Part shown: piece after piece, positions 57,901-64,000 of the stretch
How positions within the stretch are numbered: the stretch's first letter is position 1
How the letters are laid out: every line of letters begins with the position of its first letter
From: Lytechinus variegatus
Taxonomy: Eukaryota; Echinodermata; Echinoidea; Temnopleuroida; Toxopneustidae
NCBI RefSeq assembly: GCF_018143015.1
Contig: NC_054757.1
Span: forward strand, 6,678,501 to 6,742,500
Direction of reading: 5' to 3'
Length of the DNA stretch: 64,000 nucleotides
The notes under the pieces: model-generated
What the model was told of the DNA's origin: nothing
Database searches by the model: none
Seen by the model: only the letters and a program-made list of their open reading frames with translations
Made by a program: the position numbers and the translations under genes

Positions 57901-58867
57901 TGTCTGTTTGTGTATAGGAGATAAAAAGCATATCGGAAATAACAAACATTGATAGCGAAAAGATATTTCAGTATCCTTCAGAGCAAAACCGCTTACTATT
58001 TGAACAAGGAACACTGTTCGGTTTTAAGTAATTATCCATATCTCTGATTTTTTAAAAGGAAGACGGGGCAATTGGGTCCAAGTACGATTCTACAAATAAT
58101 TGTGTTTTATCAGCCGTTATGAAATGAGTGAAGTATCCCTTATATCCTGAAGTACCCCCTCCACAAAATGACAATAGCATTCGGGAGAGTGCATGGCTTT
58201 TTTTGATCCCAGCCGTTACAAGATAAACGGTGAATAAATGACTAAATGCGACATTACACTAGAAACAAGAAAATATGAATGGTTATAGATTAAACCAATG
58301 CGCATTTTATCATGATAAGTTAGATTAAGTTAATTAAAACCTAAACAACCATTCAACTACCACCACCTCTAAACACATACGCACACGAAGCGCAAAAGTT
58401 GTATTTTATTACTCTGATTCAGTGGTTCAAATCAATAGTCAAAAACTTGAAAATCTTGAAAAAAAAAACACTCTGTGTACAAATTATCATCTTTTTATGT
58501 ATGAAGTATGAATATTATTTTTGTAATGTAATTACAATTTTAGAATGATTTCATATAAATGCAATTTTTTTATAGAATGATTGTGTTTAATAAACTTAAA
58601 ATTATTTACTCGTATTTCGTATTTTTATCTTCCCGTTTTGCAACGTAACCTAACTTTCTGACCTCATAAAAATGTCAATTATACTGATGATTGAATGATT
58701 AACATCGTGATGTTCAAGTAGTTAATGATTGGTTAAAACAAATACGATTAAAGTACTTCAGAGACAGTTGACCCGACTTAGCAAGGTTTCCACGACAAAG
58801 GATAAAAGAAGAAATAAGAATAAGAAATGGTGCCAGCGAGAGTATGTAAGAGGTGTGTAACCTGCGC
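57901..58867. other. no gene seen
   Basis: AT-rich sequence with no recognisable exon, RNA or element. Confidence 0.5.
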
Positions 58868-59222
58868 ATAAATTCGTAATTCCGAAGCTTCGTTATTCCG
58901 AAGGTTCGGATATTCCGAAGTTTCGTTATTCCGAAGGTTCATATATCCGAAGGTTCGTTAGTCCGGAAACGAAAAGAGGTTGGTAATTCCGAAGGTTCGT
59001 TAGTCCGAACACGAAATGATTAACGAACCTAATTTCGTTTTCGGACTAACGAACCTTCGGAACATCGAACCTTAATTTGTTTTCGGATTATCGAACCTTC
59101 GGAATAACGCCACAAATGTTCGGATTAACGAACCCTTTTACGCTTTCGGATTAATGAACATCGAGGTATAAGCATTTTACGTGTTTCGGAATTACGAACC
59201 TTCGGAATTACGAAGTGTAAAA
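58868..59222. repeat. palindromic array of a 16-nt TTCCGAAGGTTCGTTA motif
   Basis: The left half repeats ATTCCGAAGGTTCGTT-like units (at least six). From about 59020 the same motif runs in the opposite sense (AACGAACCTTCGGAAT). The unit is itself near-palindromic (TTCGTTATTCCGAA). It has no coding potential. Confidence 0.85.
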
Positions 59223-59347
59223 ACCGTAACCGGTGTCGATCGGATCATCTTCCATTATTTTTCCTCTTCCCCTCATCACTCCCTCCAGCTTTACCCCTCT
59301 TTCCATCATTTTCCTATTGACAGAACATCACACCAATACATTAAGAG

Positions 59348-60106
59348 CTCAGCTGCCAAAAGGGGTTAGATCCATTTTTCATCAAATTTGATTTTTTTTC
59401 TGTCTCAATGTATAGACTTTTAGTAGATGATAACAAAACAAAAGTTTAAATTCCCATTAAAAGGTGGACAAAAATAGCAAAGAATTTTTTTTTTCAAAAG
59501 GGGTTAGATCTATTTCAGTTTCGCAAAAGGGGCTAGATCCACAAATGTAATTTTTGGAGAAAAAAATATGAAGACAGGCAAATTTCTCTTATACCCAATT
59601 TTATGCTCACATGGTATAGTTTATTGCAATATGGGAGAATAAAACAAATGATTTTTCTTGGAATGGTTGTAAGTGGATCTAACCCCTTTTGCAAACAAAC
59701 TAGTCTGAAGAGCTCATTTGCAAAAGGGGTTAGATCATTTTGTTTTCATAAAATTTGATTGTTATTTGTCTCGATGTATAGATTTTTAGTCGCTCTGATG
59801 ATACCAAAGAAAAGTTGAAATTAAAGCGTGAATAAAAATGGCGAAGATAAACACTTGTTTTATTCAAAATGGGTTGGATCCATTTCAGGTTGTTTGCAAA
59901 AGGGTGAGATCCACAATTATATTTTTGGAAAGAAATATTTAAAAGATATGAAAGACATGTAGATTTCTTTTATACTGAATTTTATGTTCACATGCTATGG
60001 TAGTTTATAATGACAATTTAGTTTGGCATAAGAATAGTGCAATGTGGGAGGAAAAAATGATTTTATCAGAATGGTCGAAAGTGGATCTAACCCCTTTTGC
60101 AAACAA
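59348..60106. repeat. two tandem copies of an inverted-end element
   Basis: Unit 1 (about 59348-59699) and unit 2 (about 59718-60106) both begin with GCAAAAGGGGTTAGATC or the like and end with GTGGATCTAACCCCTTTTGC. Each also has an internal CAAAAGGGG(T)TAGATCC-like pair. The units have diverged by many substitutions. Confidence 0.8.
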
Positions 60107-60532
60107 ACTCTTCATATATGGTGGGGGGGGGGGGGGCTTTGAATCATTAATATACTAGTATATACAAGAAACGTATGAAACAAAATGAATTTACCAGATT
60201 TATATCTAAAAAGTGTCTTATTTATTTTTCACTTTTCATACATATCATGACCCTGACATGAAAATTCTATTCGTGAAAAACATCACGTTGTTAAATACTT
60301 CAAATTTCTAACAATATTGCAACTTCACAGGAGAACAAAATTGTATCTTCAAATCTTTTGGCATCATTGCATAAATTATAACACAAAAAGATTGGTAAAA
60401 GAAGGCACATAATATCCATGCTTAAAATTTTCTAAAAATGGCATACTTGAGAATCTGCTTTTTATAAAAAAAAATCCTGTTGCGAGTTTCAGCTAATTTG
60501 TAAAAAGCATTGGGATAGATCGAAGGGATAAA
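60107..60532. other. no gene seen
   Basis: A 13-G run at about 60123-60136, then AT-rich sequence with no recognisable feature. Confidence 0.5.
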
Positions 60533-60605
60533 ATATTTTGATTTGAACCCATGACCTCCAATTCACGAGGCGGGTGCTCAACCACTGAGCTACCGTATTT
60601 TTCAT
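60533..60605 (-). mobile_element. tRNA-Thr(CGT)-like pseudogene or SINE head
   Basis: The minus strand reads GGTAGCTCAGTGGTTGAGCA (A box), then CCCGC-CTCGTGA as anticodon arm with CGT, then the B box GGGTTCAAATC. The 3' side of the anticodon stem (ATTGG) does not pair, and no proper acceptor stem is seen. It is therefore not a functional tRNA gene; it is probably a SINE head or pseudogene. Confidence 0.55.
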
Positions 60606-60694
60606 GCCCAATCTACCCACCAGTAATGTAGGAGACAGGTTATCTATACAACAAGGAAAAATATTTCTTCTTTTTAACATATTTTTAACACCAC

Positions 60695-61590
60695 ACTGTA
60701 AGAACTGAGGTGTTAAAACCGGGATGACCAGATTTGGGCAGTCAAAATACAGGACACTTTGATTTCAGATAAATGGCATAATGAGCCAAACATTTTTAGA
60801 GGGCATAATTTCTAAAAAGCTGTAAGAAATCAAAGCGAGCGAGCAAATTTTTTTGGCATTTTGTATAAAAAAAAATCAACATTCGTAGTAAAAGATTTTG
60901 ACATAATTAGTATGTAGAAAAACATATGTTTCATCCTTTTTCATAAAAGTGTTTGAAATCTTGAAATATGGGTCAAAACGGCATCTCAGACAGGGTCATA
61001 AAGGACACGGTCGGGACAAATTGCTGAATTACGGGACTGTCCATTGAAATCCAGGACATCTGGTGGGTGTTTCATAAAGCTGTTCGTAAGATACGAATGA
61101 CTTTACGCATGACTGGTGATCCTTCTTGAGCTATGTGGTATAGCCCTATGTAATTGAATTATGACCTAAGAACATGTTCCAGTCGTGCGTAAAGTCGTTC
61201 ATAACTTTACGAACAGCTTTATGAAACACCCACCTGGTCACCCTGGGCCCCGTCTATGGAAAGCCAGCAAAGTCAACATATAAAATGCACGTTTATTAAA
61301 AAAATCTAGATATGAATGTATAGGCCTATCCATAAATTCATTGATTTCATGACAATTCGGTGTGATCTCCTTTGTTTACAAAGAACATTTTGCAAATTTT
61401 CTGTAGAAAAAATTACGACAATGATGGATTTCCATAGAGTTACGATTGATTGGATCAATTGTAACTCTAGACTTTGTAAGACGGGGGCTCAGGTTACAAC
61501 TGACAGCAGTCGGTGGTCCTGGAGGACCAGACCAAGACAACACCAGAGTGTATAAGTAACCAAAGGTGTTTTAATAATACCCATATGTAG
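60695..61590. mobile_element. nested elements inside a family A copy
   Basis: Family A starts at 60695 (CACTGTAAGAACTGAGGTGT) and resumes near 61535 (ACAACACCAGAGTGTATAAG). In between lies an element with ends GGGATGACCAGATTTGGG and ATCTGGTCACCCTGGG (about 60721-61248). It is interrupted by a MITE at 61062-61234. A further element sits at about 61245-61495, related to 62253-62530. The insertion order is inferred from the interruptions. Confidence 0.65.
61062..61234. mobile_element. 173-bp MITE (GGTGGGTGTTTCATAAAGC ends)
   Basis: Perfectly inverted ends GGTGGGTGTTTCATAAAGCT and AGCTTTATGAAACACCCACC. Inner TGTTCGTAAG/CTTTACGAACA also pair. It splits the ATCTGG-CTGGTCACC end of the surrounding element. 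Confidence 0.8.
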
Positions 61591-62040
61591 ACTTACATTT
61601 CAAAATATTTATTGAAATCCTGCAAAAGTTGAACATAGTAATGATTTCCCTTAATTACCAACAATGTTTTAAAGTATACTTTCTGTTAAAACAACTTTGT
61701 ATTTTTTTACACAGATTAGCTTCTCACATATAAAATTTATGACAAAATTTTTTTAGAATAGTACTCGTGTATTTAATGGAATGTATACTCATTTGTTAAA
61801 ATTTAAACAAGCCAAATGATAAATAAAGTGTAATAAAAATATGTTTAAATTTTGATTTTACAATATATTATATGCAAACTGCCAAATACATCGTGATGAA
61901 CATGTAGTACTTTTTAGACATGAAAATGCTATCATAACATTACTTTAAGGGCATGAATCTGAACACTTTTATACAATGATCATATTTAATCTTTATAAAA
62001 CAAACCATATTACATCACATGTACAAGGTAAGGCAAGGGT

Positions 62041-62250
62041 TCAATATTTGTAAAGTGTATAATGATATGACACAATTACTGTGTCTTTGACATATTGTAA
62101 TATATTACACCATAATTCCTTTTCATTCACAACTGAGGTAGCATCAATTGGCAAACAAATTACTTCATAATTACAGCACTTCTGATAGAATGGCTGATAT
62201 ATTTTTTCATATATTTTGCTAAGAGTACTGTCCCATGTTTGAAATAGCGA
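62041..62250 (-). CDS. possible terminal exon of an unidentified gene (weak)
   Basis: A minus-strand open frame ends in TGA at 62041. Its last roughly 65 codons have protein-like composition (W-D-S-T-L-S-K-I-Y-E-K, L-P-I-D-A-T-S, N-E-K-E-L-W-C-N-I-L, ending Y-T-L-Y-K-Y). CAG sites suitable as acceptors lie near 62266 and 62234, and ATTAAA lies about 55 bp downstream of the stop on the minus strand. I do not recognise the family and see no second exon within the window. The open frame continues rightwards into a transposable element, so this could equally be chance. Confidence 0.25.
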   Translation of the reverse strand, partial: SLFQTWDSTLSKIYEKIYQPFYQKCCNYEVICLPIDATSVVNEKELWCNILQYVKDTVIVSYHYTLYKY

Positions 62251-62252
62251 CC

Positions 62253-62530
62253 TGGGCCCTGTCTTACAAAGGGTTGCGATTGATCTGATCAATCACAACT
62301 ATGGAAAGCCAGCAAAGTCTACATATACAATGTATGTTTGTTCCCAAAAAAAATTGAGATATGAATGTATATCCATAAATTCATTGATTTCTTGACAATT
62401 TGGTGTGTTCTCCTTTGTTTTCAAAGGACATTTTGCAAATTTCCTGTAGAAAAAATTATGACACTGATGGATTTCCATAGAGTAACGATTGATTGGATCA
62501 ATCATAACTCTTTGTAAGACGGGGCTCTGG
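62253..62530. mobile_element. inverted-end DNA element (GGGCCCTGTCTTACAAAG ends)
   Basis: Ends GGGCCCTGTCTTACAAAGGG and CTTTGTAAGACGGGGCTC are inverted, with GATTGATC/GATCAATC inside. The interior is shared with 61245-61495 (TATGGAAAGCCAGCAAAGTC). Confidence 0.75.
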
Positions 62531-62660
62531 AGTGCAGGAAGGCTGCGATGAAAAGGCACACAGCATCCTTATAGTTGGATTCCTGCCAAAAGACAAGGCA
62601 AAAACTTTCAACAAGTTGCAGAACCAGTGGGAACGGGCGCAGGTAAAATCTGTGTCACCC

Positions 62661-62800
62661 GAGTAGCGTTTCATGAAAGGACTTGTCAGACGTTTTATCT
62701 GACAGTTACCATAGTAACAGTGCTCCTCAGCCAATCAAAGTCATGAAAAGTTGTCAGATCCGACAACTTGTCGGACAAAAGTGTCGATGAAACACCCCCC
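62661..62800. mobile_element. MITE, relative of 20452 and 63297
   Basis: TAGCGTTTCATGAAAGGACT at the left, AGTGTCGATGAAACACCCCC at the right. Inner TTGTCGGA/TCCGACAA motifs are shared with the relatives. Confidence 0.7.
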
Positions 62801-62903
62801 TAGGTGACATTCTAGAGGAACTACATGTACACATTTGGTTTTTCAGGAATTCACTAGGTCGCACGCATGAAAGACATTTCAGATGTTACACAGTAATCTT
62901 AAC

Positions 62904-63047
62904 AGGGGCCGCGGAACCGTTTTCAAGGGGGGGGGGGGGGGGCTGACCATGCAAAAAATCACAATCATATGGTCATTTCTACGATTTTGTACATGGTTTT
63001 GGAAAAAAGTGGGGGGCTTAAGCCGCCCCCCCACTTCCACGGCCCCT
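62904..63047. mobile_element. MITE, G/C-run type, inverted copy of 36821-36960
   Basis: Ends AGGGGCCGCGG and CCACGGCCCCT. GGCTGACCATGCAAAAAATC matches the other copy on the opposite strand. The G run is about 16 bases. Confidence 0.75.
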
Positions 63048-63296
63048 GCTTTACGCAACATGACCAATATGAAAGGGGTATATGTCTGAGTTTCCTCAAC
63101 AGAAATGTTCATTATTTACTGAGATTTCATACTGACAGCCCATTCAATCCATCTGAGATTGTATTCAGACAATCAGAATGTATTAAAGGCACAGGTTAAA
63201 TCTTGGTGTCCCCAGGACACGTCCTAGACAAATAGACATGTAAACATTTGGTTTTTCAGGAATTCACTAGGACGTGTGAAAGACATTTCTCACTCA

Positions 63297-63455
63297 GGGG
63301 AGCGTTTCATCAACATTTTTGTCCGACAAGTTGTCAGATCTGACATCTTTCCTTGATTTTGATTGGCTGAGAGGCAGTGTTACTATGGTAACTGTCGGAT
63401 GAAACAGGACTTGTCGGATAAAACATCCGACAAGTCCTTTCATGAAACGCTCCCC
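63297..63455. mobile_element. 159-bp MITE, close relative of 20452-20611
   Basis: Ends GGGGAGCGTTTCATCAAC and TTTCATGAAACGCTCCCC. Shares TCTTTCCTTGATT, GATTGGC and GTTACTATGGTAACTGTCGG. Confidence 0.85.
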
Positions 63456-63620
63456 AGATGTAACATGATAGTAATGAGGTGACATTACCAATATGAAAGG
63501 GGTATATATCTGAGTTTCCTCATTTAGAAATTATTATTATCATTCATTATTTACTGACTTTTAAACCTTTCAAGCTATAAAATTCACATGTGAATGTATT
63601 TAGACAATCAGAATGTAAGA

Positions 63621-64000
63621 AGTTTACATTGTCATTGTTAGCTCATACAGGCAAAATTATCTAACATATAAATATTCAATTCAATTTTAAATATATATAT
63701 ATATGCCTACATCCTACGTACGGGCGAAGTCTATGAATGGGTTTATTCTGTCATAATACACATATAGACGTAAAGACGAAGGTAGAGGGCGTTAAGGTGC
63801 ATTACCAACATTGTAAGACAAAAAAATTCGCCTTAAACACAGATGTAGAGAAATATATATACATAAGTATATGTACATTATTTAAAAATGCCATCCTTTA
63901 TGATCAGTAAAAGGCATCATAAGTGCCTAGCTACTAAAAAGAATACAATGCATAAAGGTAATACACTCTATGGCAGATTGAATTCCATTAAATTCAATTT
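63621..64000. other. no gene seen
   Basis: AT-rich sequence with an (AT)n run near 63690. Nothing else could be supported. Confidence 0.5.

Larger units (their letters stand above)
62640..63620. repeat. old tandem duplication, each unit hit by different MITEs
   Basis: Unit 1 (about 62640-63190) and unit 2 (about 63193-63620) share ACATTTGGTTTTTCAGGAAT, TCACTAGG, GAAAGACATTTC, CCAATATGAAAGGGGTATAT and AGACAATCAGAATGTA in the same order. The units differ in which MITEs interrupt them (62661 and 62904 in unit 1; 63297 in unit 2). Confidence 0.7.

Noticed and set aside
60533..60605. functional tRNA-Thr gene
   Set aside because: A and B boxes are present, but the anticodon stem does not pair and no acceptor stem is found. 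It is better explained as a SINE head or pseudogene.

Overview
The window is eukaryotic, metazoan, AT-rich and repeat-dense, with small exons in long introns. The protein families (a DEG/ENaC channel, TXNDC15, two ELOVL elongases) and the recurrent tRNA-derived SINEs and foldback elements suggest an echinoderm, most likely a sea urchin. That assignment rests on recognition of style, not on a database match, and the genus cannot be fixed.

Layout. (1) 936-9068, plus strand: the last eight coding exons of a DEG/ENaC (ASIC-like) sodium channel; its N-terminal exons lie upstream of the window or were not recognised. (2) 9.1-17.4 kb: no convincing gene. This stretch holds a hAT-type MITE, an 18-unit 91-bp minisatellite, GATA-type microsatellite and two long-arm foldback elements. 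(3) 17946-28494, minus strand: a complete four-exon TXNDC15-like gene (363 aa). Immediately 3' of its stop codon lies a decaying tandem array of copies of its own last-exon tail. (4) 28495-29648: a shared 5' region between TXNDC15 (minus) and an intronless ELOVL6-like gene (29649-30488, plus). (5) 30489-about 36010: a repeat-poor stretch, probably the long ELOVL6 3' UTR. (6) 36-46 kb: repeats only. (7) 46151-51010, minus strand: a three-exon, compact (235 aa) ELOVL gene of the HVYHH class. One intron carries a 5'-truncated, frameshifted non-LTR retrotransposon and the other carries two DNA elements. (8) 51-64 kb: almost entirely nested transposable elements, with one weak candidate terminal exon at 62041-62250.

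Functionally, the two elongases belong to the microsomal fatty-acid elongation cycle (condensation step). They represent the two main ELOVL classes, HWYHH (ELOVL6/3) and HVYHH (ELOVL1/2/4/5/7), and face each other convergently. TXNDC15 is a ciliary, membrane-anchored thioredoxin-fold protein. The channel gene is unrelated to these.

No wholly new gene system is evident. The most unusual signals are the tail-duplication array behind TXNDC15, a hammerhead-ribozyme-like fold inside an inverted-repeat element, several element families built from one reiterated short motif on both strands (including GGTGT/ACACC arrays and TGACGTCA-bearing arms), and a nest of at least four elements at 60.7-61.6 kb. 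Splice sites, TSDs and motif counts were read by eye; nothing was aligned or searched.
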